Assembly (NCBI GenBank): GCA_025267735.1
Contig: CM046305.1
Span: 37,841,108-37,905,107 of the forward strand
Origin: Mactra quadrangularis
Lineage: Eukaryota; Mollusca; Bivalvia; Venerida; Mactridae
Direction: 5' to 3'
DNA: 64,000 bases
The position numbers were made by a program, and so were the translations under genes. Shown piece by piece: positions 34,401 through 41,807 of the stretch; the stretch's first letter is position 1, and each line of letters starts with the position of its first letter. The notes under the pieces are model-generated. The model saw only the letters and a list, made by a program, of their open reading frames with translations, searched no databases and was not told the origin of the DNA.

Positions 34401-37400
34401 AACTGGTTCGATATTCAACATCAGAACTACATTCGGACTATCTTTTATGAATGTCGAACGTCGAGCTGGTTCGATATTTAATCTCAGAACTACATTCGCA
34501 TCATAATCATTAATGAATGTCGAACGTCGAACTGGTTCGATATTCAACCTTAGAACTACATTCGGACTATTATTAATGAATGTCGAACGTCGAGCTGGTT
34601 CGATATTCAACCTTAGAACTACATTCGGACTATTATTAATGAATGTCGAACGTCGAACTGGTTCGATATTCAACCTCAAAACTACATTCGGACTATTATT
34701 AATGAATGTCGAACGTCGAACTGGTTCGATATTCAACCTCAGAACTACATTCCCATTAGTATTATTAATGAATGTCGAACGTCGAGCTGGTTCGATATTC
34801 AACCTCAGAACTACATTCGGACTATTATTAATGAATGTCGAACGTCGAGCTGGTTCGATATTCAACTTCTGTTCGATATTGGCACATTATGCAAATGTCG
34901 AACGTCGAACTGGTTCGATATTCGATATTGAATATCGAATATCGAACGTCGAATGTTGTGCTAAGTTATTGGAGCTTCTAAAGCTCACTGATTTTACAAC
35001 GTTTTTGTAACAGGGTGAGAAAATATGCAGCCTGGCCAGTTTTTAACCCAGAATCTCCGCTTACAAAACAAATGCTCTCCAAGTTAATTTTTTGACCGCT
35101 TACATATCCTTCTCTCCATAATGTGAACAGGTAAGTACCAGGACTGTCACGGTATACCGGTATATTGCAATATACGCAATGCAGCAATACGTACCGCGGT
35201 ACGATTTTAATGTACCGGTATTTGGCGATATTGTTTACTTCATTGGAAAATTCTCCCCTTCGCGATATAAATTATAAAACATCAGTTTTTCCATTGTTCA
35301 TTCCATCTAACCTAAGTTAAAGAATTTAACCGACTGGGGCGCGTCTTAGTCCTAAATGCCTGTAAATACTTAAAGAGGCTAGATTCTATCAGTAGCTGCA
35401 TATATATAAGATTTGCAATGTTTCTGTTAAATACAGCGGAGGCACAACGAATCTAAAAGCCCACAATATATCGTGAGTGCGTATCGCAATACGATGCCAG
35501 CGTATTGCAATATATCGCGGTACGCTTGTGGCGTATCGTGACAGCCCTAGTACCATGACTTTTTTATAATTTCATGCTATTTGTCCTTTCTGAAAATATG
35601 AGAACTTTTTAAGTACTTAAGGGTATAAATCTATATAACTTACGAAATATGCCAACATAAACTAAACAAATCATGAGCTTTAGCGTCTGAGGTCTCCCGT
35701 TCTCGAATGATCACAGCGTATATCATTTTTTTTATAAACATGTCTCTGTGATTCAATACATACAGTTTAACCAGAGACATAAATTCCCTGGTTTAACGTG
35801 ACAAAATGATAATTAATTAATCAACATTATCTTGGCTATGTATAAATTGACATAACATATAAAAACATATTAAAATGTTTTAAGAATAACGATTTTATTA
35901 ACTTACATAATAATCATCAAATAGGGACATAACAATATGGTAAAAACCGTATAGCAATACATTGCAATACGAATTGCTTTTGCAAAACACATGCACCGTT
36001 TTAAATCGATCAACATTACAACCCACAGCAAGGGAAGAATACCCTTAAAATGTCTCACCCAGGGGAGCTGGTATTCAACTCGACAGAGTCGAACACAAAA
36101 ATCGATTTAACTCCGTAGAATACTGAGGTAAATCGATAAGAAAGGCAGATCCCAGCCAGGGGGCAGAGTATTCAACTCTTTAAAGAAAGAGTCGAACAAA
36201 TAAATATGCAAGTGTACATACACTTTGTAAGCCTGAAATGTATACAGTCAAACCTGTGTATTGTGACCTTCATTCGGAGATAGCCAAAAAAAGTCACATT
36301 ATACAGAGGGTCACAATACGCAGGGTACAAATACAACTCAAGTTTTGTGTACACTATTCAGAAGTACAATGTATCCAACACAAAGGTTAATGTTAAAAAT
36401 GTTTAAAATCTATAAAATCTGTAAAATGTATAAAATCTATAAAACCTAAAAAGTACATGTTGCCCTAAGAAAACAAGTGTTTATCAAGTTTTTGTGGCAA
36501 TCAGGAGGTCCTGCTTGAGAAAAAGTCACTAATTTTTGCTGTTTGCGTTTCACTAACGACAGTTCTACTAATTTGTCACTCACACTGGTGGCTAAATCCA
36601 TTAGTTCAACATTTCCTGTATTTTGGGAATATAATTTAAGGTGGGTCGGTACCTTTCTCGGAGGGAAAAACGAAAAAATATTTTGTTCACCGATTATAAT
36701 AAAAGTTGGCAGGCAGATACCTTCATGCTTCTTGTTTGTTTTTCTGGTAACCTTAGCGACGTTGTCGGTTGTTTTTTTCACGACGTCACGGACGTCACAA
36801 TGGTTCGCGCTAAAACAGGCATGCAACTTCATTAAACCCATATATTTAAAGTATTGAATGTCCGAGGACAAAGATTATTATACCGAAATGTTTCTGAAAT
36901 ATTGTTGCATACAATCATTTTGTTCCGATTATCCAAATATCATGTCATTCGTAAAGATTGTACATTTCATCACTGAATTTAGGGTTTTCACGTCTAAAAG
37001 GTTTCACCAATTGCCGAGTTATAATGGTTATTTTCAAATTAAAGCAGAACGGTGGTCAACTTCTTATCGCGATTTTTGAAATCTACGCACTTTTTGTGTC
37101 ATTTTAGTAAAATAAAAAAGGGAAGTGAACGTTCTCAGTTTTTCACAATATCGCTATCGAAGTAAAAGTACCTTCATTACAACGACGTTAATATAACGTT
37201 ACTTTGGCGTTGTGATTTGCATTTGTTGTAAAGATAAGTAGAAGCGGATTTTGATTGACTTATGTTAAATTTATTTTGATCAGATTAGATGCTGAGTGTC
37301 ACAAGAAATTAATTAAGAACTGGAAAGAAACTACAAAATTGAATTTACAAGGAAATTACATACATAACCAAAAATCACAACGTCATCGCAATGTAATATC

Positions 37401-39857
37401 AACGTCGTTGTTTTGAAGGTAATTTTACTTTGAAAGCGATATTGTGAAAAACTGAGAACGTTCACTTTCCTTTTTTATTTCATTAAAATGACACAAAAAG
37501 TGTGTAGTTTTCAAAAATCGCGATAAGAATTTGACCACCGTTCTGCTTTAATTTGAAAATAAACGTTATAACTCGGCAATTGGTGAAACCTTTTAGACGT
37601 GAAAACCCTAAATTTAGTAATGATATGTACAATCTTTACGACTGACGTGATATTTAGATAATCGGAACAAAATGATTGTATGCAACAACATTTCAGAAAC
37701 ATTTCGGTGTAATAATCTTTGTCCTCGGACATTCAATACTTTAAATATATTGGTTTAATGTAGTTGCATGCCTGTTTTTAGCGCGAACCATTGTGACGTC
37801 CGTGACGTCGTGAAAATAAAGGACAACGTCGCTAAGGTTACCAGAAAAACAATCAAGAAGCATGAAGGTATCTGCCTGCCAACTTTTATTATAATCGGTG
37901 AACATAATATTTTTTTCGTTTTTCCCTCTGAGTAAGGTACCGACCCACCTTAAGTTTGGATGCTAAGTCTACTGCTTCAGATGTTGTTGGAACAGGAATT
38001 TGGCTCTCTCCTCTCCCTTGACACGGTCCTAATACACAGAGTCGGATGCATTTTCAGCCTCAATTTCATAGGTCACTTGTCACATTAGACAGAGGATTGT
38101 AATATACAGGTTTAATATATAGGAAAATGTCACGGGAGACACCAAATTAGGTCGCAATTGACAGATAGTCACATTATACAGAGGGTCGCTAAGGCAGGTT
38201 TGACTGTATTTCAACCCAATAACGGCCGGCATGGTTCCGAGAAAAAAACTCAGTCTAAACTGTGCCTACCAGTACTTTATTAAGTTTATGCGTAAATAAA
38301 TTAACAGTAGTCATTTTCACAAAAGAAATTTCGATACAATTCATCGTAAGTTAAAAGCAGGCAACATTCATTACACCGTCATTCTCAATAATATGCTTTC
38401 ATTATGTGGAATAGTAAATACTTTCTGAAATTAATATCATTATGATATCATATTTTTAGGCTTTGAACTTTATTTTTTTTAATTTGACTAACGACATTTC
38501 TTTCGTAAGATTTTATTGTGAAAATGACTACTGGTTCTCACCCTCTTCTCCTGTCAGTATAGGACATTCTTCTACTTCCGGGTCACACGACATTGTCTTA
38601 GAAAATTGTTCCCATTCAATAACAGTACGATATAGGATATAGAACACAGACAGTGGGTTGTCTGCACCATTGGTTTCTGTAGATGCATTGTTTGCCTGGT
38701 CAATGTAATCTAAAAATCTGAAATATATACAAATATATGTTAGTAAAAATATAGTATTGATATAATACTGCAATTGTACCCCCTTGTCTCCAATCTAGCT
38801 TTTATGACGATGTGCTATAGTGTAGAAGTGGTCGTGGTCGAGTGGTTTCGACGTTTGACTGGTTATCATTGAATAGCCCGCTCCGCGTTGGTTGGAATCC
38901 CATTCAAAATCTATCCCGTTGTTTCCTTGAGCAAGAAACTTTATCCTACTAGCTCAGTACCAGAAAGCGAACTCGAAAGTTATTAATATAAGTTGTATGA
39001 ACTTGTTTCACAATAGAGCTTTATAGTAACATTATACTATTAAACATATGATACCAGGCACGATTCGTAATAAGCAACATTTGTTTCGATAGATGCCAGT
39101 GATTAGTTATCACTATACTGCAATTATTTTTGGTGAATGATACTCTCGTGCCAATAATACGTCAGCGACCCCAATCGTTACTAGGGGTGTAACGATGCGG
39201 TAAAACTTTATTGCTATATATTGCAATACCCAAACCCCCATATTGCAATATAAATATACGTTACTTGTTTTAGCGTAAAGAAGCGAAACAGGAATTAATA
39301 TGCATTAATATGCATTCGTCCTCACATGATTAACATTGCATACATATGTGTACTTTGAAATATTCAGTTATACGGACCATTAAATAGGCTATATTTGTGT
39401 TGAAGAAACAGACTTTTGATTTATTCATTTAAATGTAACTTATCATATTCTATACATATTATATAAAGATTAAATTTAAACCAAAAGTAAAAATGGTAGA
39501 GATCATGGATAAAGCCTTTGGCCGAAATGTTTGGTATAAAGGGTGAATAAAATATGTTTTAAGAAAATCCCTCTGAAGTGATTCATATAAATCAGAAATT
39601 ATCAAATGACACAGATATTAGAATCAACCAGTCTCGTCCACGTTTAATATCAACAATAAAACTTACTCTTTAACTTGTGGTTCATAACTAATTCCACGTT
39701 TTTCTTGCCTGCTTATATATCCAGTCAAACTTGTCCATATTTCTCGTTCAGTTTTTAAAATTTTATTTATTTCAAATTGTGTCAGGTACAATTTACTTAG
39801 TCCTATTTCTATCCATACACACATTAAACAAAATATAAATATTTTTGAAATTTTCAT
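19353..39857 (-). CDS. Prolyl 4-hydroxylase alpha-subunit-like protein with altered iron-binding motif; C-terminus missing
   Basis: Ten exons on the minus strand join with matching phases: 39857-39667, 38717-38542, 25463-25141, 24715-24664, 24064-23907, 22688-22521, 21688-21645, 21154-21031, 20202-20152 and 19412-19353 (1347 nt, 449 codons). In order they give a signal peptide (MKISKIFIFCLMCVWIEIGLS), the P4Ha_N coiled region, the TPR-like peptide-binding domain (KFAAQALLNVW, KGNLGN, EAITWYEYLL), the linker with YERLC, and the start of the 2OG-Fe(II) double-stranded beta-helix (RPRIEIVHDVMSPEE; NEGVGTISNPTTDFW; GNKLATIHM). Canonical enzymes hydroxylate collagen-type prolines in the ER with PDI as beta subunit, using two His and one Asp for iron. 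Here exon 9 has T-T-D where family members have H-x-D, so the first iron His is absent. The exons carrying the second His and the 2OG-binding Lys (about 90 residues) were not found down to 7 kb. It is either a non-catalytic paralogue, possibly a collagen- or peptide-binding protein, or a decaying gene. No frameshift or internal stop was seen. Intron 2 (13 kb) holds the giant foldback element. Confidence 0.82.
20152..20202 (-). CDS. P4HA-like exon 9: metal-ligand segment with His replaced by Thr
   Basis: A 51-nt exon (17 codons) between ATTTCAG and GTAGGT, phase 0/0. LMNEGVGTISNPTTDFW aligns without gaps with the family pattern V.NYG.GG.Y.PH.DF. The GVG, P and D-F are kept, but the iron-binding His is Thr and the Tyr after Asn is Glu. 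It was found by position, phase and alignment, so it is less secure than its neighbours. Confidence 0.66.
20311..20743. mobile_element. MITE with AAGGGCACGTTCCGC ends
   Basis: The ends AAGGGCACGTTCCGCAAGGC and the complementary right end extend about 35 bp through GCTAGCTAG. It is 433 bp long, lies in the intron after P4HA-like exon 8, and has no open frame. The duplication could not be fixed. Confidence 0.78.
21031..21154 (-). CDS. P4HA-like exon 8
   Basis: A 124-nt exon. It reads SAMCDHNTKSPFVRTLTKRL, then ARMTRFQLYQKS, matching SAWL....PVV.R...RI...TG. The final codon CAG abuts the donor GTAAAC. Confidence 0.76.
21645..21688 (-). CDS. P4HA-like exon 7 (44 nt)
   Basis: It starts FRRAEIIKGQEKLI, equivalent to LRRA.......V..R. 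Acceptor ATTTCAG, donor GTAATA. Phase 0 in, phase 2 out, which fits exon 8 exactly. Confidence 0.72.
22046..22291 (+). mobile_element. TA-flanked MITE, CGTTTTTTCTCAACTG ends (copy 1)
   Basis: The inverted ends (TTGTTCGTTTTTTCTCAACT; right end AGTTGAGAAAAAAACGGACA) are followed inward by ATGAATAATTTCAC, also inverted. TA lies at 22044-22045 and 22292-22293. The second copy, at 31565-31809, is in the foldback loop. Confidence 0.82.
22416..22465. repeat. Deleted copy of the CATTCTCGTTCC MITE
   Basis: It starts CATTCTCGTTCCTAGATCGA and ends CTGGGTACAAGAATG. It is a shortened relative of 5016-5097 and 40499-40573, immediately downstream of P4HA-like exon 6. Confidence 0.6.
22521..22688 (-). CDS. 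P4HA-like exon 6: start of catalytic domain
   Basis: A 168-nt exon (56 codons), phase 0/0. It carries NLTCFLVPFTKW, then VELISKRPRIEIVHDVMSPE, the typical entry strand (P.I...HD..S..E) of P4HA 2OG-Fe(II) domains. The donor is GTAAGT. Confidence 0.85.
23021..23130 (-). repeat. Interspersed repeat, inverted partner of 18897-19090
   Basis: CAAGGGGAAATAACTGACTAA and flanks match the reverse complement of the other copy. Confidence 0.6.
23185..23356 (-). repeat. SINE family B copy (minus strand)
   Basis: The minus-strand head GGCGTTGGCCTAATGGTTAA is followed by TTGAGCAAGAAAC-like sequence, as in copies at 38829 and 50766. Confidence 0.5.
23907..24064 (-). CDS. P4HA-like exon 5: linker with YERLCR
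   Basis: A 158-nt exon between TATTAG and GTAAGT. It starts DPEDRGVKQDFEYLESRD and ends RQEYERLCRTTAL, the Y-E-x-L-C-R signature before the catalytic domain. The usual Gly after R is Thr. Confidence 0.83.
24104..24279. mobile_element. 176-bp TA-flanked element with CAGTA(T/C)AAC ends
   Basis: CAGTATAACTT and its inverted partner GGTTGTACTG are flanked by TA (24102-24103, 24280-24281). The architecture matches 57053-57226 (CAGT ends). It starts only 37 bp upstream of P4HA-like exon 5. Confidence 0.6.
24664..24715 (-). CDS. P4HA-like exon 4 (52 nt)
   Basis: Acceptor ATTTCAG, donor GTAGGT. It reads FGMTEKAKDIITKLYKI, the last TPR helix that precedes the conserved D-P of the next exon. Phase 0 in, phase 1 out. 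Confidence 0.78.
25141..25463 (-). CDS. P4HA-like exon 3: peptide-substrate-binding (TPR) domain
   Basis: A 323-nt exon, phase 1 in and phase 0 out. It reads PIERDVKFAAQALLNVW, YDLDLENVVKGNLGN, then GDQIFFIANAARDAGMLYEA and ITWYEYLLSKMD. This is the helical domain that binds proline-rich peptides in P4HA; Tyr and Trp residues suited to peptide stacking are kept. Confidence 0.87.
26225..28206 (+). repeat. 63-bp tandem repeat block A1 (about 31 units)
   Basis: The unit includes AATATCGAACCAGCTCGACG, TTCGACATTCATTAATAATA and GTCCGAATGTAGTTCTGAGGTTG. It has five CpGs per unit and a dyad (GAATATCGAAC/GTTCGACATTC, 8-bp spacer). Leftmost units are irregular with TCGATATTCGATATTC motifs. Because 63 is divisible by 3, frames stay open on both strands; this is not evidence of a protein. 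Confidence 0.92.
28207..28807 (+). repeat. GC-rich ~61-bp tandem repeat block B1
   Basis: Units such as GCTTGAATCAGCGGCGGACG, GCTTGTTTCAGCGGGGAAAC, CTCGGCTGGGCCCTTGGCCGC are repeated with variation. The inverted block 32704-33309 is nearly identical in order and sequence. Confidence 0.9.
28808..29833 (+). repeat. 63-bp tandem repeat block A2 (about 16 units)
   Basis: Same unit and orientation as A1, with unit variants (ATTAATTATAG, ATTAATAATACTAATGCG) arranged in short runs. Confidence 0.9.
29834..30985 (+). repeat. GC-rich tandem repeat block B2 with higher-order repeats
   Basis: Same ~61-bp units as B1. A longer module ending TACCTCGGCTGCAAGCCAGG or its variant recurs about every 320-580 bp (near 30090, 30670, 30980), each after a TCTACGCGGCCTGC-type segment. 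No inverted partner exists on the right arm. Confidence 0.87.
31221..31530 (+). mobile_element. SINE family A copy in the foldback loop
   Basis: The head CGCCCGGCTAGCTCAGTCGG, B-box GAGTTCGATTC, the body TCCAGAGATTAAGG and the 3' end CCAACAAAACGAAC match 16836-17156. It was inserted after the loop formed or carried by it. Confidence 0.85.
31565..31809 (+). mobile_element. TA-flanked MITE, CGTTTTTTCTCAACTG ends (copy 2, in foldback loop)
   Basis: About 90% like 22046-22291 over its whole length and in the same orientation. TA lies at 31563-31564 and 31810-31811. Confidence 0.85.
32006..32703 (-). repeat. 63-bp tandem repeat block A3 (inverted)
   Basis: About 11 units, reverse complement of A1/A2. 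The innermost units are degenerate (CGAGCTGGTACGATATTGAA). Confidence 0.9.
32704..33309 (-). repeat. GC-rich tandem repeat block B3 (inverted copy of B1)
   Basis: The reverse complement follows B1 unit by unit, including odd variants (CCTCGATTGGGCCC, GGCATGCGGC). The main visible difference is a small tandem gain of GGCTCTGTGGG. Confidence 0.9.
33310..34973 (-). repeat. 63-bp tandem repeat block A4 (inverted) and right terminus
   Basis: About 25 units in inverted orientation. The last 100 bp (to 34973) mirror the left terminus with ATAATGTGC and TTCGATATTGAATATCG motifs. Confidence 0.9.
35140..35548. mobile_element. hAT-like MITE with (C)AGG(A/G)CTGTCACG ends
   Basis: Left AGGACTGTCACGGTATACCG and right GGCGTATCGTGACAGCCCT are inverted, and TATTGCAATATA motifs repeat inside. 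AGTACC flanks both ends (35134-35139, 35549-35554); a full 8-bp duplication is not evident. Confidence 0.7.
36245..38206. mobile_element. TA-flanked element (CAGTCAAACC ends) split by a palindromic insertion
   Basis: CAGTCAAACCTGTGTATTG and right GGCAGGTTTGACTG are inverted and flanked by TA (36243-36244, 38207-38208). Inner TCACATTATACAGAGGGTC motifs are present on both sides. The element at 36640-37949 lies inside it. The ends resemble pogo-type MITEs. Confidence 0.72.
36640..37949. mobile_element. 1.31-kb near-palindromic element flanked by TTAA
   Basis: About 560-600 bp arms (start GGTGGGTCGGTACCTT) are inverted repeats with ~5-10% differences around a ~150-bp centre. TTAA lies on both sides (36636-36639, 37950-37953), the piggyBac-type duplication, though GG ends are atypical for piggyBac. 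Open frames in the arms exist on both strands and differ between arms, so they look non-coding. Confidence 0.83.
38542..38717 (-). CDS. P4HA-like exon 2
   Basis: A 176-nt exon with acceptor TATTTCAG and donor GTGAGA. It carries FLDYIDQA and NPLSVFYILYRTVIEWEQF, the counterpart of the family's (H)P.NAF.L..R...EW segment. Three Cys/acidic residues follow (CDPEVEEC). Confidence 0.83.
38829..39018 (+). repeat. SINE family B copy in P4HA-like intron 1
   Basis: The head GTGGTCGTGGTCGAGTGG, a degenerate B-box (GGTTGGAATCCC), TTGAGCAAGAAACTT and the tail GAACTTGTTTCA. Confidence 0.65.
39667..39857 (-). CDS. P4HA-like exon 1: start codon and signal peptide
   Basis: The ATG at 39857 is preceded upstream by an in-frame stop. 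It opens a hydrophobic leader (KIFIFCLMCVWIEIGL), then KTEREIWTSLTGYI, matching the P4HA N-terminal TEK.L...L..YI pattern. The donor GTAAGT leaves phase 2. Confidence 0.8.
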
Positions 39858-40498
39858 TTTGATAATTTTAATAAACGCGCTAGAACCAGCTTTCTTGTGG
39901 AATATAAAAATTAATTAATTAAATTCTAAATTGAGATGCATTAATTATTATAATCCCATTATGTTAATATTTATTAAGTTCTGGTACAAAATAATGACGA
40001 GACAAACGTGGTTTTAACTACGTGGACGTTCCATGCCAAAAACTAATGTTTCCGGCAGAGAATATGGTAAGTGATAACCGGAAAAAGATGTTTGCGCATG
40101 CCCAGACGAACATCCACATCTGAATTCGAAACTACCTCGGCGATTACTGCGTAACACACTTTGATTGTCAGTTTACGGAATCACCCGCGTGGTTTTCCAA
40201 ACTCCACACCTGGTACAAAACGCAAGTTTTTTAATTAATAAGTGATGGATTATCAATATATATATTCAGCCATCGTAGTACTTTTTAGCAACACGCCATA
40301 TGAGAAAGTCTATGTTATTTACATAAAAAAGACACAATTGATAATATTGGAAACATGCCTGATTGAAGTAAATGTTGTTCTAACACATTTCTTACAGACC
40401 TAAAATTATTTAGTTAATGATCTTTAGATAATATTTTTTGTAATGACAGTAGTTTTGTGCTGTTCCGCGGTCATAAGATATCTCATCATACTCGCCCC

Positions 40499-40573
40499 CA
40501 TTCTCGTTCCCAGAGGCTATCTAGATTCTTGATACCAGATAGAAAATCTTGATAGCCTCTGGGTACGAAAATG
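40499..40573. mobile_element. Short palindromic MITE (copy 3)
   Basis: CATTCTCGTTCCCAGAGGCT pairs with AGCCTCTGGGTACGAAAATG, with an inner AGATTCTTGAT/AATCTTGATA pair. Related to 5016-5097. Confidence 0.7.
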
Positions 40574-40698
40574 ACTCGCCCTTGAAAAAGAGTTTTTGTT
40601 CTTTGGCTTTATGTAAAATTCTGTGCTTTTACAGTAGCCGTTTCATTAAATCTAGAAAATAATACATATATACTAATATATGTGAAAATATGTATGCA

Positions 40699-40966
40699 CA
40701 GGGGCGGTCTAGGGGGGGGGGTCCGAACTTTCGAACCAAACCACATACTACACATTTTGCAGAAAAAAATGCAATATATTAATAATAAAAACTACACAAC
40801 TTTTAAATCTAAATTAATCACCGAGAAAAATTGCTTCATGATACTTAAAAAATGACTTACAGTCAAGAAATACACTGATGGACAAGTACATTTTCCAAAT
40901 TTTAGGGGGGGGGGTCCGGACCCCCCCCCCTGACACCTCCCCCTCCCCCCCGCTGGATCCGCCTAT
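40699..40966. repeat. Interspersed repeat with G-tract/C-tract ends (copy 2, reversed)
   Basis: Reverse complement of 1204-1510: CAGGGGCGG at the left and GCTGGATCCGCCTAT at the right, with G and C homopolymers and the TACAGTCAAGAAATACACT core. Confidence 0.75.
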
Positions 40967-41807
40967 GATGCAAATATTTTCTGTTTATTTATATTTATAT
41001 ATATATTATATCTAAAGCTAAAAATAATGGACTAATCTATATAAATAGTTGTAGGCCTACTTTTATAATTCATGTGTGAATTTAAGATTTGAAACAAATC
41101 AAATGCATTTCCGTAAAGTAGTAATGAAGGACCAAACTATCGTATGCAACCAGTAGATATGGACACGTAACACGATTATTAGGAAAGCCCATAGAATTAA
41201 CTCATTATTGACTATGTTTGGTAACAGCTGTAAATGAGATGTCGTGTGTACCCTGGATCAATGATAGGTGAGCGACGATCAATGTGAACCATTTTGTTCT
41301 GATAACAAAATACCATGTTCAATAACCGTAATTGCTTAAGCTGTTTTTCGCCGTAGAAATTTTTCATGAAAGCCCAACTGATAAAACGTTAAGCAAATTC
41401 ACAAACCGTCTTCTTAAAAACAGAGATAATACGTTTATGCTTCTTTCACTTATCAACACTCTTGGTGCGTATGAAAAAAAAGTTTTTTATTATTTTCGGG
41501 CCTTTAAAAACAAAAAACCTCCTTGCAGTCCCCCCTCCCCCAAAAAATCCTGGACTTCAGGACTAGTTCCAGTGCAAACTTTAACTCATGAATGTTCCAA
41601 GTCACCATCTAAGAAAGTTTTTTTTACAACAGAGCACAAGTGTAACAATAAAGCATCTTGTATGCTTTACAAAGAAATCCGTGACAGATTATTTCAAAAA
41701 TACATTCAAAGCGTTCAAATTATAGAAATATCTAATCTCTAAAAATCTAATCGCTAAATTAAGTTTTATATATCAAATTAACAGCATATCGGTATCGTTA
41801 TGAATAG

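Larger units (their letters stand above)
26205..34973. mobile_element. Giant 8.77-kb foldback element with modular tandem-repeat arms
   Basis: The two outer ends are inverted copies starting TCCAATAACTTRGCACAACA and continuing nearly identical for about 100 bp. From outside in, the left arm is 63-bp repeats (26225-28206), GC-rich block (28207-28807), 63-bp repeats (28808-29833), GC-rich block (29834-30985). The right arm, inverted, is 63-bp repeats (34973-33310), GC-rich block (33309-32704), 63-bp repeats (32703-32006). The loop is 30986-32005. Long inverted arms made of tandem subrepeats are the hallmark of foldback transposons such as Drosophila FB/Galileo and sea-urchin TU. No transposase was seen and no target duplication could be confirmed. 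It lies wholly in intron 2 of the P4HA-like gene, so the pre-mRNA should contain a very long hairpin. Confidence 0.85.
39858..41807. other. Upstream of the P4HA-like start: no gene seen
   Basis: Presumably holds the P4HA-like promoter, but no core element is convincing. It contains a small MITE and the reversed G/C-tract repeat listed below. An open frame at about 41332-41742 lacks an ATG at its start, has low-complexity K/S/P content and matches nothing recognised. Confidence 0.45.

Noticed and set aside
26195..34865. Long open frames of 100-319 codons on both strands
   Set aside because: They are the 63-bp repeat read in frame; equivalent frames exist on the opposite strand and they start and stop wherever a block begins or a spacer variant shifts frame. 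No sign of a real protein.
26225..34973. CRISPR-like repeat and spacer array
   Set aside because: Whole 63-bp units are repeated without unique spacers, and the genome is eukaryotic.
36446..37732. Open frames of 60-141 codons in the 1.3-kb palindrome
   Set aside because: They lie on inverted arms, occur on both strands and differ in length between arms; no recognised domain.
41332..41742. 136-residue open frame
   Set aside because: No ATG at the start, low-complexity content, no family recognised, no splice or promoter context.
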